DNA of 64,000 nucleotides. It comes from JBHFEI01 sp041928815 (GTDB taxonomy: Bacteria > Pseudomonadota > Alphaproteobacteria > Rhizobiales > Rhizobiaceae). Each line of letters opens with the position of its first letter. Position 1 is the first letter of the stretch. The stretch is taken from positions 1-64,000 of the forward strand of contig NZ_JBHFEI010000015.1 in assembly GCF_041928815.1 (NCBI RefSeq), in the 5' to 3' direction. This document shows positions 7,448 through 16,352 of the stretch, piece after piece. Both the position numbers and the translations under genes were made by a program. The notes beneath the pieces were generated by a model. It was not told the DNA's origin, made no database searches, and saw only the letters and a program-made list of their open reading frames with translations.

Positions 7448-7570
7448 GGCGGAGGCTCGACCTTCAAGAGTGGCCCCGCGCAGTCGATCTGCCATGGGGC
7501 GGTTTGCATCGCGGCCACGGTTGAAACCTTGCGGCAGCGGCGTCCTTGCGACCTGACTGCGATGTCGCCG

Positions 7571-7813
7571 TCAGGCGAGCGAGATGCTGTAGTTCTCGAT
7601 CACCGTGTTGGCGAGAAGTTTTTCGCACATCGTCTTGATGTTCGCTTCCGCGGCCGCCCGGTCGGCGGAATCGATCTCCAGATCGAAAACCTTGCCCTGG
7701 CGGACCTGGCCGATACCGCCGAAGCCGAGCGCGCCGAGCGCGCCCTCGATCGCCTTGCCCTGCGGGTCGAGCACGCCGTTCTTCAGCGTCACCGTTACAC
7801 GCGCCTTGATCAC
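7571..7813 (-). CDS. purS: phosphoribosylformylglycinamidine synthase subunit PurS
   Basis: Small structural subunit that bridges PurQ and PurL in the three-part FGAM synthetase. The product is 80 residues, the usual length, starting at a GTG (7813) to give the typical 'IKARVTVTLKNGVLDPQGKAI'-like beginning. The 'GFGGIGQVRQGKVFDLEID' region, which forms the dimer-of-dimers sheet, is intact. purC ends only 19 bases upstream, so purC, purS and purQ are likely cotranscribed. Confidence 0.93.
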   Translation of the reverse strand: MIKARVTVTLKNGVLDPQGKAIEGALGALGFGGIGQVRQGKVFDLEIDSADRAAAEANIKTMCEKLLANTVIENYSISLA

Positions 7814-7832
7814 GCTTGCCGTCTCCGATCTG

Positions 7833-8597
7833 CTACTTGACCAGCACCGGGCCGGAGCCACGGGGCGGTTCGTTTTCGTTCATGATGCCGAGCCGGCGCG
7901 CGACTTCCTGGTAGGCCTCGACGAGGCCGCCGAGGTCCCGGCGGAACCGGTCCTTGTCCATCTTTTCCTTCGTCTCGACATCCCAGAGCCGGCAGCTGTC
8001 CGGCGAGATCTCGTCGGCGAGGATGATGCGCATCATGTCGCCCTCGAAAAGGCGTCCGCATTCGATCTTGAAGTCGACGAGCTGGATGCCGACGCCGAGG
8101 AAGAGGCCGGAGAGGAAATCGTTGATCCGGATGGCGAGCGCCATGATGTCGTCGAGTTCCTGCGGGCTCGCCCAGCCGAAGGCGGTGATGTGTTCCTCGG
8201 AGACCATCGGATCGTCGAGCTGGTCGGCCTTGTAGTAGAATTCGATAATCGAGCGCGGCAGCACCATGCCTTCCTCGATGCCGAGGCGCTTGGCCAGGGA
8301 GCCGGCGGCGACGTTGCGCACCACGATCTCGAGCGGAATGATCTCCACTTCCTTGATCAGCTGCTCGCGCATGTTGAGCCGGCGGATGAAATGCGTCGGA
8401 ATGCCGATCTTGTTCAGATGGGTGAAGATATATTCGGAGATGCGGTTGTTGAGAACGCCCTTGCCGTCGATGACCTCGTGCTTCTTCGCATTGAAGGCCG
8501 TGGCGTCGTCCTTGAAGAACTGGATCAGAGTTCCCGGTTCAGGACCCTCGTAAAGGATCTTTGCCTTGCCCTCATAGATACGGCGGCGACGGTTCAT
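7833..8597 (-). CDS. purC: phosphoribosylaminoimidazole-succinocarboxamide synthase PurC
   Basis: SAICAR synthetase joins aspartate to CAIR in an ATP-dependent step of purine synthesis. The product is 254 residues, the standard length. The nucleotide-binding start 'YEGKAKILYEG' is followed by 'FKDDATAFN', and substrate motifs 'PLEIVVRNVAAGSLAKRLG' and 'LADEISPDSCRLWD' are intact. The ATG at 8597 gives MNRRRRIYEGK, usual for rhizobial PurC. A strong hairpin lies in its leader (8617-8639). It heads the purC-purS-purQ group and is divergent from the ATPase inhibitor gene. Confidence 0.96.
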   Translation of the reverse strand: MNRRRRIYEGKAKILYEGPEPGTLIQFFKDDATAFNAKKHEVIDGKGVLNNRISEYIFTHLNKIGIPTHFIRRLNMREQLIKEVEIIPLEIVVRNVAAGSLAKRLGIEEGMVLPRSIIEFYYKADQLDDPMVSEEHITAFGWASPQELDDIMALAIRINDFLSGLFLGVGIQLVDFKIECGRLFEGDMMRIILADEISPDSCRLWDVETKEKMDKDRFRRDLGGLVEAYQEVARRLGIMNENEPPRGSGPVLVK

Positions 8598-8616
8598 CTG
8601 TTGTGTCTCTTTGTTG

Positions 8617-8639
8617 CAGGCGTTCTTGGGCAACGCCTG
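8617..8639 (-). promoter_or_regulatory. 8-bp hairpin in the purC leader
   Basis: On the transcribed strand, CAGGCGTT and AACGCCTG pair perfectly around a seven-base loop (GCCCAAG). It ends 19 bases before the purC ATG, leaving room for the ribosome-binding site. No run of T follows, so it is not a simple terminator. It could influence translation or mRNA stability. Confidence 0.5.
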
Positions 8640-8866
8640 ATGGTTTGTCCAACCGGGTCCATATCCGAAATGAAAGGAATTCACAATCGGCCTGACGGAC
8701 CCGTCCCCGGAAATACGGGACGCGCCCGCGCAGGCGCGACCCTGCATCCGCATTGCGGCGAAATGGCGGGCCTGCGCGGGGATGCATTGCGCTTGCCGCC
8801 GGCTTTTGGTTTATGGGGCTGCTTTCACGTGCCCAGCAGGGTTCGGGCAGGACGAGGAGACATCAC

Positions 8867-9184
8867 ATGACGAACATGAGCGATCGCGAGAAGGCCTTCG
8901 AGTCTAAGTTCGCGCTGGACGAGGAACTGAGGTTCAAGGCGGAGGCCCGGCGCAACAAGCTGCTCGGGCTCTGGGCCGCCGGCCTGCTCGGCAAGGCCGA
9001 TGCCGACGCCTATGCGCGCGAGGTGGTCGCCGCCGATTTCGAGGAGGTCGGCCATGAGGACGTGGTGCGCAAGGTCAAGGCCGATTTCGATGCGGCCGGC
9101 GTGTCGATCAGCGAGGACCAGATCCGGCTGAAGATGGTGGAGTTGCTCGGCGACGCCGTGGCGCAGATCCAGAACGCCTCCTGA
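8867..9184 (+). CDS. F1-ATPase zeta-type inhibitor (DUF1476)
   Basis: A 105-residue protein of the alphaproteobacterial zeta/DUF1476 family, which binds the F1 ATP synthase and blocks ATP hydrolysis. Recognisable parts are the N-terminal 'REKAFESKFALDEEL' inhibitory segment, the 'EARRNKLLGLWAAGLLG' helix and the C-terminal four-helix region. The ATG at 8867 has GAGGAGA about seven bases upstream; an ATG nine bases later (8876) is the alternative. It is divergent from purC and probably monocistronic. Confidence 0.92.
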   Translation: MTNMSDREKAFESKFALDEELRFKAEARRNKLLGLWAAGLLGKADADAYAREVVAADFEEVGHEDVVRKVKADFDAAGVSISEDQIRLKMVELLGDAVAQIQNAS

Positions 9185-9198
9185 GGCTGACGGCAAGA

Positions 9199-9226
9199 GA
9201 TCCCGGCTGGGCCGCCCGCCGGGATC
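9199..9226. terminator. hairpin between convergent genes
   Basis: GATCCCGGC (9199-9207) and GCCGGGATC (9218-9226) form a perfect 9-bp stem with a 10-base loop. It lies between the convergent DUF1476 gene and the GGDEF-EAL gene. No T tract follows on either strand, so it is at best a processing or Rho-assisted signal. Confidence 0.4.
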
Positions 9227-9254
9227 GTCCGCGCATGTCGTCGACACCGTCCCG

Positions 9255-11789
9255 TCAGGCGATGCGTCCGAGTCCCCTCGGCGTCAGCGGCGCATCGAGA
9301 TCCAGGGGACGGTGGGCATGGGCGAAGCGTTCGAGGTCGGCCTTCGACATCGGCCTGCCGAGCGCATAGCCCTGCAGCGCGTCGCAATGCATGCCGCGCA
9401 GGATCTGCGCATGTTCGAGCGTTTCGACGCCCTCCGCCACGACCTCGATGCCGAGCGAGTGGCCGATCTCGATGATGGATGAGACGAGCTGGCGCTGGTC
9501 CGGACCGATGACGATCGGATTGACCAGGGCGCGATCAATCTTCAGACGCGACGGGCTGAGCCGCAGCAGGCTGACGATCGACGCGTGGCCGGTACCGAAG
9601 TCATCGATCTCGATGTCGATGCCGAGCTGTTTCAGCGCCGCGACCGTTTCGATCGCCGTGTCCTCGAGATCGTCGAGGAAGATCGATTCCAGCAGTTCGA
9701 ACGACAGCGTGCCCGGCTCGATGCCGAGCGAACCCATGGTTTCGGCGATGTCCGCCTCACGCAGGCGCCGTGACGAGACGTTGACGGAGAAGCGCGGGAT
9801 GCGCAGGCCGCGCGCCTGCCAGGAGCGGAAGTCGCGATGGGCCTGCTCGACGATCTTGCGGTCGATCGTGGCGAGCGCGCCGATCTCCTCGGCGACGTTC
9901 AGGAAACGGTCGGGCGTCAGCAATCCCTTCACCGGATGGCGCCAGCGCACCAGGGTCTCGACGCCGCTGATCGCGAGTGTGCGGGCGTCGAACTGGGGCT
10001 GGTAGAAGGGAATGAACTCGCCGGCGTCCAGCCCGTCGAGGATGTCGTCCGCCATGCGCTTCGAGTGCAGGATCTGTGCCTGGATCTCCCTCGAGAAGAA
10101 GGCGTAGCGGTTGCGCCCGAGGCTCTTTGCCCGGTAGAGCGCGATGTCGGCATTGACGAGCATCTGCTTGGCGTCCGTCCCCGACGTGGCGGCGGAGGCG
10201 ATGCCGATGCTCGCGCCGAACCGGCACATATGGGACTTGTAGGCGACCGGCTGGCGCAGCGCCTCGACAAGGTCGCCGGAGACGCGGGCCATATCCTCCT
10301 CGCTGCGTTCGGCACCACAGAGAAAGACGAACTCGTCGCCGCCGATGCGGGCCACGAAGTCGCCGGCCGTGGCGAAGGAGCGCAGCAATGTCGCCGTGTG
10401 AACCAGCATCACATCGCCGGCCTTGTGGCCGAGCGTGTCGTTGATCTGCTTGAAGCGGTCGAGGTCGATGTGGAGCACGCCGGAATGGCGGGCATCGGGA
10501 TCGGCCAGCCGCTGGTCGAGATAGCGCCGGTTCGGCAGGCCCGTCAGGTGATCATGGAGCGCGTTGTACTCGATGCGGATCTTGGCGGCCTCGAGGTCGG
10601 CGCTGCGGGCCTCGGCGAGTGTCTTCGCCCGCGTCAGCTCCTCCTGCAGGCGCACGTCGCCGGTCACGTCCCAGTTGGCGCCGACAAGGCGGCGGTGGCC
10701 GTCGGCATCGACATAAGGCGCCGTATTGGCGCGGATGTGGCGCAGGCTGCCGTCGGCACGGATGATGCGGAAGGCATTGGTGAAGGATGTACTTTCGGCC
10801 ATGCCGCGCTCGTTCCGCGCGATCGCGGCTGCGGCATCGTCCGGATGCAGCAGGCTCTCCCATGTGCCCTTGCCGGGATTGGCGTCGCGGGCGACCACCC
10901 CGTAAATCTCGAACATCCTCTGGTCCCAGAGCACGGTATCCGTTTCCATGTCATAGTCGAAGACGCCGATCTGCGACACGTCGAGGGCGAGCTGGAGCCG
11001 GCGCGACAGCGCTTCGAGCCGCGCCTCGTCGCGCTTGCGGGCGGTGATGTCCGTGTCGGTGCCTATGACGCGCAGCGGCTTGCCGTCCTCGCCCCACTCC
11101 ACGCTCGCGCCACGGCTCTCGATCCACACCCAATGCCCGTCCGCATGGCGCTCGCGATATTCGAAGATGTTGAAGGCGGCCCGGCCGCTTTCCTGCAGTT
11201 CGATGCTGGCGAGAACCCGGGCGCGATCGTCCGGATGGACGTTCTTGATCCAGCTTTCCAGGGCGCCGTCCACCTCGCTGTCGGCCGGCAGACCGCGCAG
11301 GCGCTTCCAGGTCGGCGAGTAATAAAGCTCGCCGTGGCCGAAATCGTGGTCCCAGACGCCCTGGATCGAACTTTCCAGCGCATATTTCCAGCGCTTGCGC
11401 TCGTTGCCGACATCGGCAAGCGCCTGCTTGAGGTCGTCGATCGGCTGGAACTGGATGAGATGAAGGCCGGAAACGAACGTCGCGGTTGCCCGGACCCAGA
11501 TCCCGGAGGATGCCTGTGTCCGAAGCTGCATGTCGCGCGCCTCAAGGGTCAGGTCCGCAAGATCGAGATCGGCGGCATCGAGGAGGAGTCCGTCCCATGC
11601 GCCACCAAGTGCGGTCGCGGCGTCAAGACCGGCGAGGCGGGCGAGCGCCGCGTTGACATGGAGAACGTGGCCGTCGGCATCGGCAATCAGGGAGGGAAGG
11701 GGAAGGCGATCGGCCATCATCGCGAGGCAGCGGCGCTCGTCCGCTGCGTCCGGGCCATGCCCTTTGTCCGCCTCACTGTGCTGTGCCAT
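9255..11789 (-). CDS. PAS-PAS-PAS-GGDEF-EAL cyclic-di-GMP turnover protein
   Basis: An 844-residue cytoplasmic signalling protein with no membrane segments. Three PAS domains span about residues 25-120, 140-255 and 265-390. A GGDEF domain follows at about 405-565 with an intact 'RIGGDEF' near residue 482, then an EAL domain at about 580-835. The usual RxxD feedback site before GGDEF is absent (TAGD instead). In the EAL domain the signature reads ETL (residue 611), while the other catalytic groups 'DDFGTG', the downstream Lys and 'AEGVE' are present. It could make, degrade or do both to cyclic-di-GMP, steered by the PAS sensors. It appears to be a single-gene unit. Confidence 0.92.
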   Translation of the reverse strand: MAQHSEADKGHGPDAADERRCLAMMADRLPLPSLIADADGHVLHVNAALARLAGLDAATALGGAWDGLLLDAADLDLADLTLEARDMQLRTQASSGIWVRATATFVSGLHLIQFQPIDDLKQALADVGNERKRWKYALESSIQGVWDHDFGHGELYYSPTWKRLRGLPADSEVDGALESWIKNVHPDDRARVLASIELQESGRAAFNIFEYRERHADGHWVWIESRGASVEWGEDGKPLRVIGTDTDITARKRDEARLEALSRRLQLALDVSQIGVFDYDMETDTVLWDQRMFEIYGVVARDANPGKGTWESLLHPDDAAAAIARNERGMAESTSFTNAFRIIRADGSLRHIRANTAPYVDADGHRRLVGANWDVTGDVRLQEELTRAKTLAEARSADLEAAKIRIEYNALHDHLTGLPNRRYLDQRLADPDARHSGVLHIDLDRFKQINDTLGHKAGDVMLVHTATLLRSFATAGDFVARIGGDEFVFLCGAERSEEDMARVSGDLVEALRQPVAYKSHMCRFGASIGIASAATSGTDAKQMLVNADIALYRAKSLGRNRYAFFSREIQAQILHSKRMADDILDGLDAGEFIPFYQPQFDARTLAISGVETLVRWRHPVKGLLTPDRFLNVAEEIGALATIDRKIVEQAHRDFRSWQARGLRIPRFSVNVSSRRLREADIAETMGSLGIEPGTLSFELLESIFLDDLEDTAIETVAALKQLGIDIEIDDFGTGHASIVSLLRLSPSRLKIDRALVNPIVIGPDQRQLVSSIIEIGHSLGIEVVAEGVETLEHAQILRGMHCDALQGYALGRPMSKADLERFAHAHRPLDLDAPLTPRGLGRIA

Positions 11790-11867
11790 GGTTCCAGCCG
11801 TCGCAGGTAAAGCCGGACTATACAGCCTGACGGTGAAATTGGCATTAACTTTGCCCGCGAAAGATCG

Positions 11868-12443
11868 CTAGGCCCGGGTTTTCGCCGACGCCGGGTCGAG
11901 CCGGCTGAGGAAGCGGGCGAAGACCATTCCGCCTTCCGGCCAGGGCCCGTGGCCGGACTCGGCGTTGATATGGCCGGACTCGCCGGCGTCGACGAGCAGC
12001 GATCCCCAGGCATTGGCGGTGTCCGCCGCCTGTTCGTAGGCGCCGAAGGGATCGTTCCGGCTCGCGACCACCACCGAGGGAAACGGCAGGGGATCTCGGG
12101 GGTAGGGGCCGAAGGTCGACAGGTGCTGCGGGCGGATCGCCGGATTGGCGACGTCGGGCGGGGCGACGAAGAAGCCGCCCGCCACCCTGCCTGTCAGATC
12201 CCGGCAGGCATGCACCGCCGCCGCGACGCCGAGCGAATGGGCGACGAGCACGACGGGCCGCGTCGCCGTTTCGATCTCGGCGCGCACGCGCATCACCCAG
12301 TCGTCGCGCACGGGCTTCGTCCATTCGGCCTGTTCGACCCGGCGTGCGGTCGACAGACGCTGCTGCCAGCGTGTCTGCCAGTGGTCCGGTCCGGCATTGG
12401 TATAGCCGGGGATGATGAGGATATCGGCGTCGGCGACTTTCAT
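11868..12443 (-). CDS. RBBP9/YdeN-family alpha/beta hydrolase
   Basis: A 191-residue serine hydrolase-fold protein of the RBBP9/YdeN family. The start resembles relatives ('LIIPGYTNAGPDHWQTRWQ'). The nucleophile elbow is 'VAHSLGV' (Ser near residue 75), a probable acid is in 'SRNDPFG', and the His is in 'GHINAESGHGPWPEG'. No signal peptide is present. The ATG at 12443 gives the expected N-terminus. Substrate is unknown. It is followed downstream by the GGDEF-EAL gene in the same direction, 78 bases away. Confidence 0.87.
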   Translation of the reverse strand: MKVADADILIIPGYTNAGPDHWQTRWQQRLSTARRVEQAEWTKPVRDDWVMRVRAEIETATRPVVLVAHSLGVAAAVHACRDLTGRVAGGFFVAPPDVANPAIRPQHLSTFGPYPRDPLPFPSVVVASRNDPFGAYEQAADTANAWGSLLVDAGESGHINAESGHGPWPEGGMVFARFLSRLDPASAKTRA

Positions 12444-12520
12444 GGCCGTTATGTGCGGTGCGGCACGGGCTTCGTCAAGCCGTCCGTGCCGGCATTCCTC
12501 AGCCGAACGCGACGGCGTCG

Positions 12521-12838
12521 TCAGCGGAAGAAGCGGAAGTAAGAGGCGATCTGGGCGTCGGTGCGCGACGACCGGTCGAGCTTGATGCCGATCCGGCAGC
12601 CGCGCGTCCATTGCACGCGGCCGGTCAGCAGGCCGAATTCCTCGCTCTTGATGCTCACAGCCTCGCCGGAGCGGGCATTGATGTCGAATTTGAGTTCGAA
12701 GCAGATGCCGCCCGGCGACAGATCCTTGACGACGCCGCTGCTGACGCCGACACGGCCGGTGACGATCGCGGTGAAGCGCGCGCGGGCGCGCGGCGCGCTT
12801 CGCCGGATGTGTTTCGATTGCGAGAGATGCGCGTCCAT
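12521..12838 (-). CDS. PilZ-domain protein
   Basis: A 105-residue single PilZ domain, a common cyclic-di-GMP receptor in alphaproteobacteria. The RxxxR-type element is 'RRSAPRARAR' and the second motif appears as 'KDLSPGGICFEL', close to the D/N-x-S-x-x-G consensus. The C-terminal strand 'RVQWTRGCRIGIKLD' completes the barrel. The ATG at 12838 was chosen because an upstream ATG adds only a short non-conserved piece. Its nearness to a GGDEF-EAL enzyme is suggestive, though rhizobial genomes have many PilZ proteins. Confidence 0.82.
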   Translation of the reverse strand: MDAHLSQSKHIRRSAPRARARFTAIVTGRVGVSSGVVKDLSPGGICFELKFDINARSGEAVSIKSEEFGLLTGRVQWTRGCRIGIKLDRSSRTDAQIASYFRFFR

Positions 12839-12974
12839 GTCCCCTCCTGCCAGCAATGCCGGATCGGGAGGAACGATAGCGCCGCTTTCTCAAAACGGGA
12901 CTAAGGATCCTGCTCGCATTTGACGCATCCGTGCGAAAACGGGCCGCGTCCGCGCGCGCGTCGCGGCGCTCGCC

Positions 12975-14276
12975 TCAGCCGAACACGCGGCGGAAGATCG
13001 TGTCCACATGCTTGGTGTGGTAGCCGAGGTCGAACTTCTCCCGGATCTCCACTTCGGGGAGCAGGGCGCGAACCTCGGCGTCGGCGAGCAGTTCCTCAAG
13101 GAAATCCTTGCCTTCTTCCCAGACCTTCATCGCGTTTCTCTGGACGAGGCGATAGGAATCCTCGCGTGAGGCTCCGGCCTGCGTCAGGGCAAGCAGCACG
13201 CGCTGCGAGTGGACGAGGCCGCGAAACTTGTTCAGGTTGGCGAGCATGTTGTCGGGATAGACGAGCAGCTTGTCGATGACGCCGGTCAGCCGCGACAGCG
13301 CGAAATCGAGCGTCACCGTCGCATCCGGGCCGATCATGCGCTCGACGGAGGAGTGCGAAATGTCGCGCTCGTGCCAGAGGGCGACGTTCTCCATCGCCGG
13401 CATGGCGAAGGAGCGCACCATCCGGGCAAGGCCGGTCAGGTTCTCGGTGAGGACAGGGTTGCGCTTGTGCGGCATCGCCGAGGAGCCCTTCTGGCCGGGC
13501 GAGAAATATTCCTCCGCCTCCAGCACCTCGGTGCGCTGCAAATGGCGGATTTCCGTCGCCAGCCGTTCGATCGAGGAGGCGATGACCCCGAGCGTCGCGA
13601 AGAACATCGCGTGCCGGTCGCGCGGGATGACCTGGGTCGAGACCGGCTCGGGGGCAAGCCCCATGGCTTTCGCGACATGCTCCTCGACGCGCGGATCGAT
13701 GTTGGCGAAGGTGCCGACCGCGCCGGAAATCGCGCAGGTCGCCACCTCCTCGCGCGCGGCGACGAGCCGGCGGCGGCAGCGTTCGAATTCGGCATAGGCA
13801 AGCGCCAGCTTGACGCCGAAGGTCGTCGGCTCGGCATGGATGGCATGCGACCGGCCGATGGTCACCGTGTCCTTGTGCTCGAAGGCGCGCCGCTTCAGCG
13901 CCTCGAGCAGCCGGTCGAGATCGGCGAGGAGAATGTCGGAGGCGCGCACGAGCTGGACGTTGAAGCAGGTGTCGAGCACGTCGGAGGAGGTCATGCCCTG
14001 ATGGACGAAGCGGGCGTCGGGGCCGACGATTTCCGCGAGATGGGTGAGGAAGGCGATGACGTCATGCCTGGTGACGGCCTCGATCTCGTCGATGCGGGCA
14101 ACATCGAACGTCGCCTTGCCGCCCTTTTCCCAGATGGTCGCGGCGGCCTCCCTCGGGATGACGCCGAGCTCGGCGAGCGCGTCGCAGGCATGCGCCTCGA
14201 TCTCGAACCAGATGCGGAAACGGGTCTCGGGCGACCAGATGGCGACCATGTCCGGGCGGGAATAGCGGGGGATCAT
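12975..14276 (-). CDS. purB: adenylosuccinate lyase PurB
   Basis: Cleaves SAICAR to AICAR and adenylosuccinate to AMP, two steps in purine synthesis. The product is 433 residues, a normal length. The fumarase/aspartase superfamily signature is intact in 'GSSAMPHKRNPV', and the catalytic His is in 'TIGRSHAIHAEPTTFG'. The N-terminus MIPRYSRPDM supports the ATG at 14276. It lies downstream of the DUF2259 and membrane-protein genes in the same direction, an order familiar from rhizobia. Confidence 0.96.
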   Translation of the reverse strand: MIPRYSRPDMVAIWSPETRFRIWFEIEAHACDALAELGVIPREAAATIWEKGGKATFDVARIDEIEAVTRHDVIAFLTHLAEIVGPDARFVHQGMTSSDVLDTCFNVQLVRASDILLADLDRLLEALKRRAFEHKDTVTIGRSHAIHAEPTTFGVKLALAYAEFERCRRRLVAAREEVATCAISGAVGTFANIDPRVEEHVAKAMGLAPEPVSTQVIPRDRHAMFFATLGVIASSIERLATEIRHLQRTEVLEAEEYFSPGQKGSSAMPHKRNPVLTENLTGLARMVRSFAMPAMENVALWHERDISHSSVERMIGPDATVTLDFALSRLTGVIDKLLVYPDNMLANLNKFRGLVHSQRVLLALTQAGASREDSYRLVQRNAMKVWEEGKDFLEELLADAEVRALLPEVEIREKFDLGYHTKHVDTIFRRVFG

Positions 14277-14336
14277 CGGCGTGCTTTCGATAACGGTAGG
14301 ATCAGGCGTGCCTCCTAGCAAAGATGGACGGCAAGC

Positions 14337-14885
14337 TCAATCAGGGGCGACCGGGCGGGCCGTTTCCACGGGGTCGCGCGCGGAAAGCCAGAGGCTTGTG
14401 GCGACGAGGACGGCGGCGCCGATCGGCAGATAGAGCCTGACGCCGATGACGACGAACTGGTAGACGGCGGCGGCGGAGGTGAAGACGAACTGGTAGGCCC
14501 AGATCCGCGTGCCGAAAGGCTGGTGCCACTGCGCATAGAAGAGCCGGTAGTCCATGGCGAAGAGGAAGGCGGTCATGGCGAGAGTGGCGGCGACCAGCGC
14601 GAGGAGGAATGCACAGAAGCGGGCGGTGCGCGGGCGCGCCGCGGCGAGAAAGCGGGCGGCGACCAGCGCGAAGGGCCAGGCAAGCGTTCCGCCGATGAAA
14701 TAGAGCTGCATCACCTCCGGCAGGCGGCCCGTGGCGCCGATGCGCAGCGTGATCGACGCGGAGGCCGAAAGCGCCATGGCCATGCCCCAGAGCGGCGCTC
14801 CGGCGAGAAGAAGGCGGGCGGGCGGCAGGCTCGCGCGAAGCCGCGGGCGGAGCCCTTTGCCCGTTGCCGCCCCGCCGGAGGTCAT
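14337..14885 (-). CDS. small multi-pass membrane protein, unknown
   Basis: A 182-residue protein with an Arg-rich N-terminal tail and roughly five hydrophobic segments (around residues 25-45, 55-75, 85-110, 130-150 and 155-170). I do not recognise a family. Its ATG (14885) overlaps the TGA of the upstream DUF2259 gene (ATGA at 14882-14885), so the two are probably translationally coupled. It ends 60 bases before purB. Confidence 0.65.
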   Translation of the reverse strand: MTSGGAATGKGLRPRLRASLPPARLLLAGAPLWGMAMALSASASITLRIGATGRLPEVMQLYFIGGTLAWPFALVAARFLAAARPRTARFCAFLLALVAATLAMTAFLFAMDYRLFYAQWHQPFGTRIWAYQFVFTSAAAVYQFVVIGVRLYLPIGAAVLVATSLWLSARDPVETARPVAPD

Positions 14886-15625
14886 CGCGGCGTTGCCGGC
14901 ACGGGCAGGGCGATCCAGCGCCCGTTCGATCCCTCGAAGCCGACCGATTTCACGAGGACGAAGACGACCTGCGTCGTCATGCCGGTGTCGTCGTCGAAGG
15001 CCATGACGCCGCCGATCCGGTAGCCGGTCGGGCACTGGCGGCTGGCCGGCACCCGCGTGTCGTCGGCGATGACGAGGCCGGCGGCCTTGCCCTCGCGCTC
15101 GGTCATCACGAGCCGGAAGCCGCGCACGCTTTCGACGACGTCCTTGCACGGGCCGTCGGCCGGAAACGTCTTTTCCTCGAGCGCCAGCCGCGTGCTGCGG
15201 CCGGACGGGCCCTCGCTCGGGAACATGTCATAGGCGAGCGCATGCGGTGCGCTGTCGACCTCCGTTTCGGGATTGAAGGCAAGCAGCCGGCCGGGATGGT
15301 CCGGCAGGCGATAGGCGTCGATGATCGGCGCGGCGGCGCGGCGCGCCTCGCGCCGCGCGCGGTTCAGCCCGCGCTCGCCTTCCTCCTGGATCACGATGCG
15401 CACCGGCGCGCCGGGCATGAAGCGGTCCTCGACCGTGTCGAGGACATAGATGTTGGAATAGCCGAAGCCGGATCCGTCCTGGATGCCGTATTCCTCGAAG
15501 GCGAAGACCTTGCCGTCTGAGGAAAACCCGATCGGTTGCAGGCTGGCGATATCGCCGGCATGCGCCACAGACGGCGCGGCGGCGAGCGCGATCAGCAGCG
15601 CCAGCGTCCTCATGGGCCGCGTCAT
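14882..15625 (-). CDS. DUF2259 secreted protein
   Basis: A 247-residue protein with a clear signal peptide ('LALLIALAAAPSVAHAG', cleavage near residue 24). The mature part starts with 'FSSDGKVFAFEEYGIQDGSG', typical of the DUF2259 family of predicted secreted proteins. Function is not known. The ATG at 15625 overlaps the stop of rpe (ATGA); an internal ATG at 15613 would also keep the signal peptide. It sits between rpe and purB in a tightly overlapping string. Confidence 0.85.
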   Translation of the reverse strand: MTRPMRTLALLIALAAAPSVAHAGDIASLQPIGFSSDGKVFAFEEYGIQDGSGFGYSNIYVLDTVEDRFMPGAPVRIVIQEEGERGLNRARREARRAAAPIIDAYRLPDHPGRLLAFNPETEVDSAPHALAYDMFPSEGPSGRSTRLALEEKTFPADGPCKDVVESVRGFRLVMTEREGKAAGLVIADDTRVPASRQCPTGYRIGGVMAFDDDTGMTTQVVFVLVKSVGFEGSNGRWIALPVPATPR

Positions 15626-16299
15626 CCGCGGGCCGCTTCCGCCGGCCTGCGGATCGCCTCGATGGCGGCGCGATAGGCCTCGACGGAACCGCCCCTGAAG
15701 ATCGCGGAACCGGCGACCAGAACGTTGGCGCCCGCCTTCGCGACCGTCGCCGCCGTGTCGACGCCGATGCCGCCGTCGACCTCGATGTCGATCGGCCGGT
15801 CGCCGACCAGCGCCCGGACGCGGCGGATCTTGTCCTCCATCGCCGGGATGAAGCTCTGTCCGCCGAAGCCCGGATTGACGGTCATCACCAAAATAAGGTC
15901 GACCGTGTCGAGCACCTCTTCCAGCACGCCGAGCGGCGTCCCCGGATTGAGCGACACGCCGGCCTTCTTGCCGAGGCTGCGCACCGTCTGCAGCGAACGG
16001 TGAAGATGCGGTCCGGCCTCGGCATGGACCGTCAGCGAATCGCAGCCCGCCCTGGCGAAGGCTTCGAGGTAGGGGTCGGCCGGCGCAATCATCAGGTGGC
16101 AGTCGAAATGCGCCGTCGTGTGCGGCCGCAACGCCCGGATCACGTCGGCGCCGAAGGAGATGTTCGGCACGAAATGTCCGTCCATCACGTCGAGATGCAC
16201 CCAGTCGGCACCCGCGGCGACCACGTCGCGGACTTCTTCCCCGAGCCGGGCGTAATCGGCGGCGAGGATGGACGGGGCGATGCGTACGGGACGGTTCAT
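15622..16299 (-). CDS. rpe: ribulose-phosphate 3-epimerase
   Basis: Interconverts ribulose-5-phosphate and xylulose-5-phosphate in the pentose phosphate and Calvin pathways. The product is 225 residues, the usual length. The TIM-barrel motifs are intact: 'APSILAADYARL', 'HLDVMDGHFVPNISFG' with metal-binding His and Asp, 'HCHLM'-type strand as 'DCHLMIAPADPY', 'MTVNPGFGGQSF' and the phosphate loop 'DGGIG'. The ATG at 16299 gives MNRPVRIAPSIL. It is the first gene of the rpe / DUF2259 / membrane protein string. Confidence 0.96.
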   Translation of the reverse strand: MNRPVRIAPSILAADYARLGEEVRDVVAAGADWVHLDVMDGHFVPNISFGADVIRALRPHTTAHFDCHLMIAPADPYLEAFARAGCDSLTVHAEAGPHLHRSLQTVRSLGKKAGVSLNPGTPLGVLEEVLDTVDLILVMTVNPGFGGQSFIPAMEDKIRRVRALVGDRPIDIEVDGGIGVDTAATVAKAGANVLVAGSAIFRGGSVEAYRAAIEAIRRPAEAARG

Positions 16300-16352
16300 G
16301 GTCTGTGGCTCCGGGATGCGGGGGGAGACGGCCGCGACGATGCGGCCGGGAC

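Noticed and set aside
9837..11810. Long right-facing open frame (over 650 codons) opposite the GGDEF-EAL gene
   Set aside because: It is the mirror of a high-GC coding frame with no recognisable motif, while the left-facing frame has complete PAS, GGDEF and EAL domains.
14882..15149. Extended version of the membrane protein gene starting inside the DUF2259 gene
   Set aside because: The ATGA overlap at 14882-14885 gives a natural start, and the extension is only an Arg-rich out-of-frame shadow of DUF2259.
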